Assembly (NCBI GenBank): GCA_947259235.1
Contig: CAMYLL010000185.1
Location: forward strand, 1-5,972
Source: an uncultured Pseudodesulfovibrio sp.
Lineage (GTDB): Bacteria; Desulfobacterota; Desulfovibrionia; Desulfovibrionales; Desulfovibrionaceae
Direction: 5' to 3'
DNA length: 5,972 nt
The position numbers were made by a program, and so were the translations under genes. Of the stretch, positions 1-5,790 are shown piece after piece. A model generated the notes under the pieces. That model searched no databases. It was not told the origin of the DNA and saw only the letters and a program-made list of their open reading frames with translations. Positions within the stretch are counted from its first letter, which is position 1, and each line of letters begins with the position of its first letter.

Positions 1-326
1 GCCTCGCCTCGCTGTCGATGATCGGCATGCCGCCGGTGTGCGGCTTCGCCTCCAAGTGGTATCTGGTCAACGGAACCCTGCAGGCGCATCAGATGCCTCT
101 GCTGGTGGCACTGCTCGCCAGTACCGCCCTCAACGCGGGCTACTTCGTGCCCATCCTGTACCGCGCCTTCTTCAAGACGGCGTCGCCCGAGGCAAACATC
201 GAGCAGTACAGCGAGGCCTCGAAGACCATGGTCGTGCCGCTGTTCATCACAGCCATCATCTCGGTGTTCTTGGGTCTGTACCCGCAGACATTCCTGAACT
301 TCGTCAACGTTTTCGGCAAGTTCTAG
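1..326 (+). CDS. Monovalent cation/H+ antiporter subunit D-family protein, C-terminal part (5' end outside window)
   Basis: The gene is open from the window edge, with its first complete codon at position 3, and ends at TAG 324-326, giving about 107 residues. It begins in the conserved TM12 region: the stretch LSMIGMPPVCGFASKWYL matches the G-x-P-P-x-x-G-F-x-S-K motif of MrpD/NuoL/M/N-type antiporters, whose lysine lies on the proton path. Two more hydrophobic helices follow: one around LLVALLASTALNAGYFVPIL with the usual YRAFF after it, and a last one around MVVPLFITAIISVFLGLYP. The protein then ends in a short NFVNVFGKF tail. Full-length relatives have roughly 480-500 residues, so about three quarters is missing upstream. 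It is the first of four antiporter-type subunits in this operon. Membership of the superfamily is clear; the choice of MrpD-like over NuoN-like rests on the wording of the TM12 region and on the neighbours. Confidence 0.88.
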   Translation, partial: LASLSMIGMPPVCGFASKWYLVNGTLQAHQMPLLVALLASTALNAGYFVPILYRAFFKTASPEANIEQYSEASKTMVVPLFITAIISVFLGLYPQTFLNFVNVFGKF

Positions 327-336
327 GGGGATATAC

Positions 337-597
337 ATGAGTCAGAATGGATTGGGCGAACTCCTCGCCAAATGGAGAGACAACTGGAAGACGTGGAGAA
401 TCATATTCTTCGTCGTGCTGGCGGTGCTGCTGGCGCTCAACATTCCCTTTGTCACGCACCACCCGCACTTCGGCCTCGACAAGTACCCCGGCTTCTTTGC
501 CGGATTCGGGCTTGTGGTCGGCCTCGGGATGGTCATTGTAATGAAGAAAATAATTCAGCCGTTCATAGCCAGAAAGGAGGACTACTATGGAGATTAG
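337..597 (+). CDS. Small two-helix membrane protein of the antiporter operon (86 aa, function unknown)
   Basis: This 86-residue protein starts at ATG 337, 10 nt after the preceding stop and 6 nt after an AGGGGGA ribosome site at 325-331. The N-terminus is polar with several tryptophans and arginines (LLAKWRDNWKTWR). Two hydrophobic helices follow at about residues 21-39 and 50-69. They are linked by a short loop with HHPHFGLDKYPGF, and the basic-to-acidic C-terminus ends in RKEDYYGD. From memory, small proteins with the same H-P-H-F, P-G-F and final R-x-E-D-Y-Y signature occur next to D-family antiporter genes in Mrp-like and complex I-like clusters, usually as hypothetical proteins. A structural or assembly role in the membrane arm is a fair inference, but no reaction can be assigned. 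Its last 11 nt overlap the next gene, which suggests coupled translation. It is too short and too different to be NuoK or MrpC/F. Confidence 0.85.
   Translation: MSQNGLGELLAKWRDNWKTWRIIFFVVLAVLLALNIPFVTHHPHFGLDKYPGFFAGFGLVVGLGMVIVMKKIIQPFIARKEDYYGD
573..580 (+). promoter_or_regulatory. Strong ribosome binding site inside the small gene, for the 587 start
   Basis: AAAGGAGG lies six bases before ATG 587, inside the last codons of the small membrane protein gene. It fixes the start of the downstream antiporter gene at 587 and gives an 11-nt overlap between the two genes, the usual arrangement for translational coupling. Confidence 0.8.
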
Positions 598-2380
598 TTT
601 CTACCATCCCTCCATGGCGTTCCTCGCCCTGGCCCTGCTGGTTCCGTTCATCCCCAGAGACATCTGGCTGAACAAGGCGTTTCGCGGCACGCTGGCCCTG
701 ATTCCGCCGCTTATTGCGCTGGCCAGCATCATGACCGTCGAACCCGGCATGTACGGCTCCATAGACTATCTGAGCCAGGCGCTGGTTCTGGGCAGGGTGG
801 ACAAACTGTCCATCGTCTTCGGCCAGGTCTTCGCGGTTATCGCGGTGGCGGGCGCCATCTACGGCATGCATGTGGAGGACAAAGGGCACTACGTGTGCGG
901 CTCCCTCTACGTGGCAGGCGGATTCGGCTGCGTCTTCGCGGGCGATCTGCTGACGGTCTTCCTGTTCTGGGAGCTCATGAGCATAGGTTCGACCTTCCTC
1001 ATCTGGCAGGCGCGGACCAAGGAGAGCGTGGGCGCGGGCTTCAGGTACTTCATGTACCACACCGTGGGCGGGCTCTTCCTGCTGGCCGGATTGCTGCTCA
1101 AGTACAAGGCCACCGGTTCCTTCGCCTTCATGGGCGTGGACCCGGGCGCGGCCCAGTACTATGACTGGCTGATCCTCATCGGCTTCTGCGTCAACGCCGC
1201 CGTCGTGCCCCTGCACGCCTGGCTGCCCGACGCATACCCCCGCGCCTCCATCGGCGGCGCGGTGTACATGTGCGCCTTTACCACCAAGACTGCGGTCTAC
1301 GTGCTGTGCAGAGGGTTCGCTGGCTGGGAGATCCTGGCCGTGGCCGGAACCTGCATGGCGGTCTTCGGCGTGCTGTACGCGTGTATCGAGAACAACGCCC
1401 GGCGCATTCTGTCCTACCACATCGTTTCCCAGGTAGGATACATGGTGGCGGGCATCGGCATCGGCACGGCCATGACGCTCAACGGCGCCATCGCTCATGC
1501 CTACGCCCATATCCTGTATAAAGGTCTGCTGTTCATGGGAACCGGCTGCATTCTCTACGCCGTCGGCACTGCCAAGCTGGACAAGCTGGGCGGGCTGGCC
1601 TACCGGTTGCCCTGGGTCATGGTCTGGTACATGGTGGCGGCCCTGTCCATCTCCGGCATGCCCCTGTTCAACGGCTTCATCTCCAAGACCATGACCATCA
1701 CCGGCGCGGCCGAAGCCCATCATACGATCCTGGCTCTCGGCATGGAGATCGCGGCAGTGGGTACGTTCATCTCGGTGGGCATCAAGCTTCCGTACTTCGC
1801 CTTCTGGGGCGGCAAGCGGGAGTACGTCGGCGAGGTAAAGCCTATTCCCTTCAACATGTACGTGGGCATGGGGCTGACCGGCCTGCTCTGTATCGCGCAG
1901 GGCGTCTACCCCGACATGCTCTATCGCTACCTGCCTTATACGGTCGAACATGCCTTCCATCCCTGGACCATCGACAAGGTCATCAACGCAGGGCTGCTGC
2001 TCGGCTTCTCCGGTCTGGCCTTCTACCTGACCCGTCAGATCATCACGCCGCACGCTAAGCTGAACCTGGATTTCGACTGGTTCTACAGGCTCATCGGGCG
2101 CACGGTCATGCGGGCTTTCTGCTGGCCTATCTCGAAGGTCGACGACTTCTGGACCGAGGTGTACCGCACGGCTGGTCTGCGCACGCTGATCGACCTGGGT
2201 GCTGGAACGTCGTGGTTCGACAAGAAGGGTATTGACACTGTGGTGGACGGAAGCGCTTACACCGTCAGGAACCTCGGCAGGGTAGGGGCCAAGGCTCAGA
2301 CCGCCCGCCTGCAGGACTACCTGGCCTTTGCCGCCGTTCTTGGCCTGGGCATTTTTGCCCTCGTTTGGTACTTCGGCTAA
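587..2380 (+). CDS. Na+/H+ antiporter subunit D-family / NuoL-like proton-translocating membrane subunit (597 aa)
   Basis: This is a polytopic membrane protein of the proton-conducting transporter family shared by complex I (NuoL/M/N) and Mrp antiporters. It would form one ion-translocating module of the membrane arm. E129 in LLTVFLFWELMSIGS is the conserved TM5 glutamate. The TM7 block VVPLHAWLPDAYPRAS is followed by K234 (FTTKTAVY), matching the family's TM7 lysine. The TM8 motif reads NARRILSYHIVSQVGY, with arginines R272/R273 where NuoM/NuoN have I-K-[KR]-L. K367 (FNGFISKTM) is the TM12 lysine. At 597 residues it is about 100 longer than plain MrpD or NuoM. The extra C-terminus holds DFDWFYRLIGR (from about residue 495), WFDKKGIDTVVDG (543-555), a QTARLQDY stretch and a final helix, resembling the NuoL/MrpA C-terminal extension with its lateral helix. 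The ATG at 587 is supported by a strong ribosome site. Family is certain; the exact subunit name (MrpD-like or NuoL-equivalent) is not. Confidence 0.93.
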   Translation: MEISFYHPSMAFLALALLVPFIPRDIWLNKAFRGTLALIPPLIALASIMTVEPGMYGSIDYLSQALVLGRVDKLSIVFGQVFAVIAVAGAIYGMHVEDKGHYVCGSLYVAGGFGCVFAGDLLTVFLFWELMSIGSTFLIWQARTKESVGAGFRYFMYHTVGGLFLLAGLLLKYKATGSFAFMGVDPGAAQYYDWLILIGFCVNAAVVPLHAWLPDAYPRASIGGAVYMCAFTTKTAVYVLCRGFAGWEILAVAGTCMAVFGVLYACIENNARRILSYHIVSQVGYMVAGIGIGTAMTLNGAIAHAYAHILYKGLLFMGTGCILYAVGTAKLDKLGGLAYRLPWVMVWYMVAALSISGMPLFNGFISKTMTITGAAEAHHTILALGMEIAAVGTFISVGIKLPYFAFWGGKREYVGEVKPIPFNMYVGMGLTGLLCIAQGVYPDMLYRYLPYTVEHAFHPWTIDKVINAGLLLGFSGLAFYLTRQIITPHAKLNLDFDWFYRLIGRTVMRAFCWPISKVDDFWTEVYRTAGLRTLIDLGAGTSWFDKKGIDTVVDGSAYTVRNLGRVGAKAQTARLQDYLAFAAVLGLGIFALVWYFG

Positions 2381-2392
2381 GCCGGACAATCT

Positions 2393-2398
2393 AAGGAG
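2393..2398 (+). promoter_or_regulatory. Ribosome binding site for the TTG start of nuoM
   Basis: AAGGAG lies eight bases before TTG 2407, in the 26-nt gap after the previous stop. No ATG is placed suitably nearby, and the protein from TTG 2407 begins with a normal NuoM N-terminus (DFGYPVLTLLIVFPL). This site therefore decides for the rare TTG start. Confidence 0.72.
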
Positions 2399-2406
2399 AG
2401 CTAGTT

Positions 2407-3402
2407 TTGGACTTCGGATATCCGGTACTCACACTGTTGATCGTATTCCCGCTCGTCGCGGCATGCGGACTCTTCTTCCTGCGGGCTCCGCAGGTCGTGC
2501 GGATGTTCACCTTCGTGGTGTCCATCATCGAGTTGCTGCTGGCCGTGCCGTTGTTTGGCTATAAACCTAACGCAGATTTCCAGTTCGTCGAGCGTATCGA
2601 CTGGGTCCACAAGTGGGGCCTTGAGTATTACCTCGGCGTGGATGGAATCAGCATACTCATGGTCTGGCTGACCCTGGCGGTACTGCCGCTGTGCGTCATG
2701 TGTTCCTGGACCTACATCGGAAAGCGCGTCAAGGAGTTCCACTTCTGCCTGCTGTTCATGACGTCGGCGGTCCTGGGCGTCTTCTGCGCGCTTGATCTGG
2801 TGCTGTTCTATGTCTTCTGGGAGGCAATGCTCATCCCCATGTACCTGCTCATCGCGGTCTGGGGCGGAGACGACAGGAAATACGCCTCCCTGAAGTTCTT
2901 CCTGTATACCCTGGCGGGTTCGACCCTGCTCCTGGCGGCCATCGTCGCGTTCAGGATCACCGGGGGCACCTTCGCCATTCCGGAGCTGATGGAGAAGACC
3001 TTCTCCTTCCGCTTCCAGTTCTGGGCGTTCCTGGCGATGGCCCTGGCCTTCGCCATCAAGGTCCCCATGTTCCCGTTCCATACATGGCTTCCCGCAGCCC
3101 ACGTGCAGGCGCCCTCGGCCGGTTCCGTTATCCTGGCGGCCGTGCTGCTGAAGATGGGAACCTACGGTTTCCTGCGCTTCTGCCTGCCGCTGACACCGGC
3201 GGCCAGCGAATACTCGTCTCCATCATCTACGGCGGGGCCATTGCCCTGGGCCAGACGGATATCAAGAAACTTGTGGCCTACTCATCAGTGGGGCACATGG
3301 GGTTCGTCACCCTTGGCATATTCCTGTTCAACCAGCGCGGCGTTGAAGGCGCGCTCTTCCAGATGCTCAACCACGGCATCGTCACCGGCGCGCTCTTCAT
3401 GA
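2407..3402 (+). CDS. nuoM: NADH-quinone oxidoreductase subunit M, N-terminal part, frame broken near 3213
   Basis: NuoM is one of the antiporter-like proton pumps of the complex I membrane arm. From TTG 2407 the reading frame gives a normal NuoM up to about residue 269. It includes the YYLGVDGIS motif before TM4, the TM5 glutamate E139 (FYVFWEAMLIPMYL) and K218 (FAIKVPMFPFHTWLPAAHVQAPSAGS). It also has the TM7 lysine K249 (LLKMGTYGFLRFCLPLTP). After ASEY (codon 3211-3213) the frame turns into serine- and arginine-rich text unlike any NuoM and stops at 3402. The true continuation, starting LVSIIYGGAIALGQTDIKKL, is in another frame from 3213. The 331-residue open frame is therefore 269 real residues plus 62 out-of-frame ones. 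The gene lies 26 nt after the D/NuoL-like gene and reads directly toward nuoN. Identification is very secure; whether the break is biological or an assembly error is open. Confidence 0.92.
   Translation: MDFGYPVLTLLIVFPLVAACGLFFLRAPQVVRMFTFVVSIIELLLAVPLFGYKPNADFQFVERIDWVHKWGLEYYLGVDGISILMVWLTLAVLPLCVMCSWTYIGKRVKEFHFCLLFMTSAVLGVFCALDLVLFYVFWEAMLIPMYLLIAVWGGDDRKYASLKFFLYTLAGSTLLLAAIVAFRITGGTFAIPELMEKTFSFRFQFWAFLAMALAFAIKVPMFPFHTWLPAAHVQAPSAGSVILAAVLLKMGTYGFLRFCLPLTPAASEYSSPSSTAGPLPWARRISRNLWPTHQWGTWGSSPLAYSCSTSAALKARSSRCSTTASSPARSS
3205..3220 (+). other. Frame-disrupting deletion point inside nuoM
   Basis: Upstream codons begin at positions equal to 1 modulo 3 and downstream codons at positions equal to 0 modulo 3. 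A loss of 3k+1 bases (or a gain of 2) explains the shift. Comparing ASEY|LVSIIYGG with remembered NuoM sequences, where about ten residues (of the type FAP...LSL) stand between these blocks, a deletion of roughly 28 to 34 nt fits better than a single-base indel. No homopolymer or slippery heptamer is seen here. Confidence 0.75.
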
Positions 3403-3911
3403 TGATCGGCGCGGTGTACGAGCGCAGCCACAGCCGCGACATCGCAGACAACATGGGGCTGGGCAAATATCTGCCCGCGTTCATGTTCTTCTGGGGTCTT
3501 ATGGCGCTGGCCTCGTTCGGATTCCCCGGTACCAACGGGTTCGTGGGTGAGATACTGGTCTTCGTGGGCGCGTTCCAGAAGTCCATTTGGATTGGTATGC
3601 TCTGCGTGCCCGGCGCTTTGCTGGCTGCGGCCTACATGTTCCGCGTCTCGCTGAAGATGGCCTGGGGCCAGCCGAGCACGGCCAAGAACTGGAAGGACCT
3701 GAACGCCCGCGAATGGGTCTATCTGACCGTTCCGGCCGTGTTCGTCTTCTGGATCGGGCTCAATCCGGCCATGTTCTTCAAGATCATCGATCCGTCGATT
3801 AATAATCTTCTTGAGAACTTCGACAAGCGCAAGGTCGTCCACCTGGAGACCGAGCAGCCCATGCAAACCGCCGCCAACGACATCCTTGATGTCCTTGCGG
3901 GCAAGAAATAG
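3213..3911 (+). CDS. nuoM: NADH-quinone oxidoreductase subunit M, C-terminal part after the frame break
   Basis: From 3213 the frame shifted relative to the upstream half encodes the rest of NuoM, 232 residues to TAG 3909-3911. It opens with LVSIIYGGAIALGQTDIKKLVAYSSVGHMGF. This is the TM8 block, with its lysine in DIKKL, and is among the most conserved stretches of NuoM. ALFQMLNHGIVTGALFMMIG and the TM12 region SFGFPGTNGFVGEIL follow, and the latter holds NuoM's characteristic TM12 glutamate (VGEIL). The last helix is VYLTVPAVFVFWIGLNPAMFF, followed by a polar tail. Together with the upstream 269 residues it makes about 501 residues, close to usual NuoM once the missing ten are added. An ATG at 3084 is open in this frame, but the 43 residues from there to 3212 are out-of-frame noise, so it is not a believable start. 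No independent ribosome site marks a separate gene, so this is the second half of one broken nuoM. Confidence 0.9.
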   Translation, partial: LVSIIYGGAIALGQTDIKKLVAYSSVGHMGFVTLGIFLFNQRGVEGALFQMLNHGIVTGALFMMIGAVYERSHSRDIADNMGLGKYLPAFMFFWGLMALASFGFPGTNGFVGEILVFVGAFQKSIWIGMLCVPGALLAAAYMFRVSLKMAWGQPSTAKNWKDLNAREWVYLTVPAVFVFWIGLNPAMFFKIIDPSINNLLENFDKRKVVHLETEQPMQTAANDILDVLAGKK

Positions 3912-3915
3912 GGAG
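3911..3915 (+). promoter_or_regulatory. Ribosome binding site for the GTG start of nuoN
   Basis: GGGAG overlaps the last base of the nuoM stop codon and lies eight bases before GTG 3924. The frame from this GTG gives a normal NuoN N-terminus (NFNITLVVPELYFLCLVVV) with its P-E-L motif, so the GTG start is well supported. Confidence 0.65.
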
Positions 3916-3923
3916 TTGCAGAC

Positions 3924-5735
3924 GTGAATTTTAATATCACTCTGGTTGTCCCGGAACTGTACTTCCTTTGTCTGGTCGTGGTTTTGATGATTCAGAGCCT
4001 CGGCGACAGGGAGTGGAAACCCGTGGTGGAGAAGTGGCTTCCCTTCGGGGCCGGCCTCGGCTTCTTCGTCACCATCACGGGCTACGGCCTGCATGGCACG
4101 ATGTTCTGGGATGTCTACAAGATAGACATGATGTCCCAGTTCTTCAAGATTGCCATCGCCTTCGGCTACTTTGTCACCGTCCTCAACGCTTCGCGTCAGC
4201 CGACATTGGCTGAGGGCAAGCGGGCGGACTACTACATGCTGCTCGGCTTCTCGACCCTGGGTCTGATGATGCTCGCCTCGTCCGTCGAGCTGATCACCAT
4301 CTACCTGGCCCTGGAGCTTGCGTCCTACAGCCTGTATGCGGTCATTCCCCTGCGCGCCAAGAGCAAGGGCGCGGCCGAGGCGGGCGTCAAGTACATCCTC
4401 TTCGGCGCCGTGGCCACAGCCCTGGCCCTGTACGGCTTGTCCTACATTATGGCCAGCCAGCATACCACCTACATCGCTGAACTGATGAACAAGTCCTGGA
4501 CCTTCGCCGACCAGCCCATGGCGGTTGTCGGCCTGTCCCTGTTCCTGGCCGGCATGTTCTTCAAGCTGGCCCTGTTCCCGTTCCACTTCTGGTGCCCGGA
4601 CGTGTATCAGGGTGCGAGCAACGAGACCGCCGCCTTTGTGGCGACCCTGCCCAAGATGGGAGCCATCGTGGTACTGGCCCGCCTGGCCGTCTTCCTCAAG
4701 CCCGGCCTGGAGATTACCACGCTGCTTGCGGTACTCGGTGCGCTGTCCATGACCTTCGGCAACCTCTCGGCCCTGGCCCAGACGGACATCAAACGGCTCC
4801 TCGGGTTCTCCTCGGTGGCCCATGCGGGCTATATCATGGTCGGACTCGTCAGCGGGACGCCCGAAGGCTTGGCCGCCGCAGCCTTCTACGCCCTGGCATA
4901 CCTGGTGATGAACCTGCTGGTGTTCTGGATCGTCAGCCGTGTTGCGGTGGATGGTCGCAATCTCAAGCTCAGTGATCTCAACGGCTTGTACAAGAAAGCT
5001 CCGGTGCTGGCCTTTTCATTGGCCGCCGGGGCCTTTGCCCTGGTCGGCCTGCCGCCGACCATGGGCTTCATGGGCAAGTTCTTCCTGATCACCTCGGCCT
5101 GGGATCATGGCTATAACTGGCTGGTCATCGTGCTGGTGCTCAACTCGGCCATCGCGATCTACTACTACCTGAGCCTGTTCCGCCACGCCTTCACCGAAGA
5201 CACGACCCCGGAGCTGACGCCGCAGCCGGACAACAGCTGGTTCGCATCGGCCGGGGCGGGCCTGCTGGAGACGACAGCCGAGCGACGCGGCGGCCGGGCG
5301 GCAGACGAGGAACCGCCGTCGGAGGACACGCCCGAGCAACCGATCGACTACCTCGAGGAGATCGTCCCCGACGACGAGGCGGCCACGACGGTGAACGGCG
5401 CCATCCTGCGCGTTCTACTCGATACCAAGCAGCCGCTGGCCGCCGGAACCGACGGTGACATCGGAGTGCTGGTCGAGGGCAACCGCGTATTCCGCCCGAT
5501 CACTCTCGATGATGGCGTCAACGTCGGCCGCTACGCCGAGCTTGATGAGCTGGTGCTGGGTGGTGTGGTGTGGGAAGACGCGCGCGAGCAGCTCGCCAAC
5601 AAGGCTTTCCTGATACAGCAGCCGATGGCCCGCGGCCGGATTATCGCGTTCGCCGAGGATCCCAACTACCGTGCCTACACCGAGGCGACGCAGTTGCTGT
5701 TCATCAACGCGGTTCTTCTGGCCGCCGGGCGATAG
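3924..5735 (+). CDS. nuoN: NADH-quinone oxidoreductase subunit N, last helix replaced in frame by an unrelated M14-peptidase-like tail
   Basis: NuoN is the antiporter-like proton pump between NuoM and NuoK in complex I. Residues 1 to about 446 are typical. Visible features are E131 in TM5 (YLALELASYSLYAV), K214 (FFKLALFPFHFWCPDVYQGAS), K244 in TM7 (LPKMGAIVV), K290 in TM8 (QTDIKRLLGFSSVAHAGY) and K385 in TM12 (PPTMGFMGKFFL). NSAIAIYYYLSLFRHAFTED forms TM13. PDNSWFASAGAGLL, the usual start of the last helix, breaks off near 5260. The remaining residues to 603 are acidic and soluble, and resemble the C-terminal domain of large M14 zinc carboxypeptidases. NuoN normally has about 470-490 residues, so roughly 30 native residues, including TM14, are missing. 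The gene follows nuoM after 12 nt. No NuoN with such a tail is known to me; a chimeric join is the likelier explanation. The NuoN part is certain; the ORF as one real protein is doubtful. Confidence 0.9.
   Translation: MNFNITLVVPELYFLCLVVVLMIQSLGDREWKPVVEKWLPFGAGLGFFVTITGYGLHGTMFWDVYKIDMMSQFFKIAIAFGYFVTVLNASRQPTLAEGKRADYYMLLGFSTLGLMMLASSVELITIYLALELASYSLYAVIPLRAKSKGAAEAGVKYILFGAVATALALYGLSYIMASQHTTYIAELMNKSWTFADQPMAVVGLSLFLAGMFFKLALFPFHFWCPDVYQGASNETAAFVATLPKMGAIVVLARLAVFLKPGLEITTLLAVLGALSMTFGNLSALAQTDIKRLLGFSSVAHAGYIMVGLVSGTPEGLAAAAFYALAYLVMNLLVFWIVSRVAVDGRNLKLSDLNGLYKKAPVLAFSLAAGAFALVGLPPTMGFMGKFFLITSAWDHGYNWLVIVLVLNSAIAIYYYLSLFRHAFTEDTTPELTPQPDNSWFASAGAGLLETTAERRGGRAADEEPPSEDTPEQPIDYLEEIVPDDEAATTVNGAILRVLLDTKQPLAAGTDGDIGVLVEGNRVFRPITLDDGVNVGRYAELDELVLGGVVWEDAREQLANKAFLIQQPMARGRIIAFAEDPNYRAYTEATQLLFINAVLLAAGR
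5265..5735 (+). pseudogene. 3' fragment of an M14-family zinc carboxypeptidase-like gene, fused to nuoN
   Basis: This stretch encodes about 155 residues in the nuoN frame. It starts with an acidic, proline-rich linker (AERRGGRAADEEPPSED, then IVPDDEA). A folded part follows with GAILRVLLDTKQPLAAG, then VLVEGNRVFRPITLDDGVNVG, LVLGGVVWEDAREQLANKA and FLIQQPMARGRIIAFAEDPN, ending LLFINAVLLAAGR. From memory this pattern (GAILRV, NVG-Y, SGF-WE, GRG-IAFAEDPN-RA, LF-NAVLL) is the C-terminal amidotransferase-like region of 800-900-residue secreted M14 peptidases found in Acidobacteriota, some Gammaproteobacteria and others. The catalytic H-x-x-E...H zinc site would lie far upstream and is absent, so this piece cannot be a protease. 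Its acid-rich composition and lack of membrane helices contrast with everything upstream. The likely source is another genome. Family assignment is by pattern memory and not by a search. Confidence 0.68.
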
Positions 5736-5790
5736 CCCGAACGCTGTCGGTGCTTCTGGCTACCGGGCGATAGCCCGAACGGGACAAGCC
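5715..5790 (+). repeat. 38-nt tandem duplication spanning the M14 fragment's stop codon
   Basis: Two units at 5715-5752 and 5753-5790 share 27 of their first 29 bases: CTTCTGGC, two differing bases, then CCGGGCGATAGCCCGAACG. The last nine bases of each unit diverge. Read in phase with the codons, unit 1 gives LLAAGR-stop (stop 5733-5735) and unit 2 gives LLATGR-stop (stop 5771-5773). Each unit holds a perfect 5-bp stem with a GATA loop (5726-5739 and 5764-5777). Confidence 0.8.

Noticed and set aside
563..2389. Long minus-strand open frame of 608 codons opposite the D/NuoL-like gene
   Set aside because: It mirrors a real, highly conserved membrane protein gene on the other strand. Its product is an unpatterned H/D/E/Q/G-rich chain without domains or membrane segments. 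Long antisense frames are expected with GC-biased third codon positions.
3084..3212. ATG 3084 as the start of a separate gene running to 3911
   Set aside because: The 43 residues before position 3213 are out-of-frame text over well-conserved NuoM sequence in the other frame, and no fitting ribosome site is seen. Only the part from 3213 onward is real NuoM.
3205..3220. Programmed ribosomal frameshift as the explanation of the nuoM break
   Set aside because: There is no slippery heptamer, no homopolymer run and no evident stimulatory structure. About ten conserved-region residues are missing as well, which a frameshift would not restore.
3285..4823. Minus-strand open frame of 512 codons across the nuoM-nuoN boundary
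   Set aside because: It is another antisense shadow of two conserved genes, with the same low-information composition and no ribosome site or recognisable motif.
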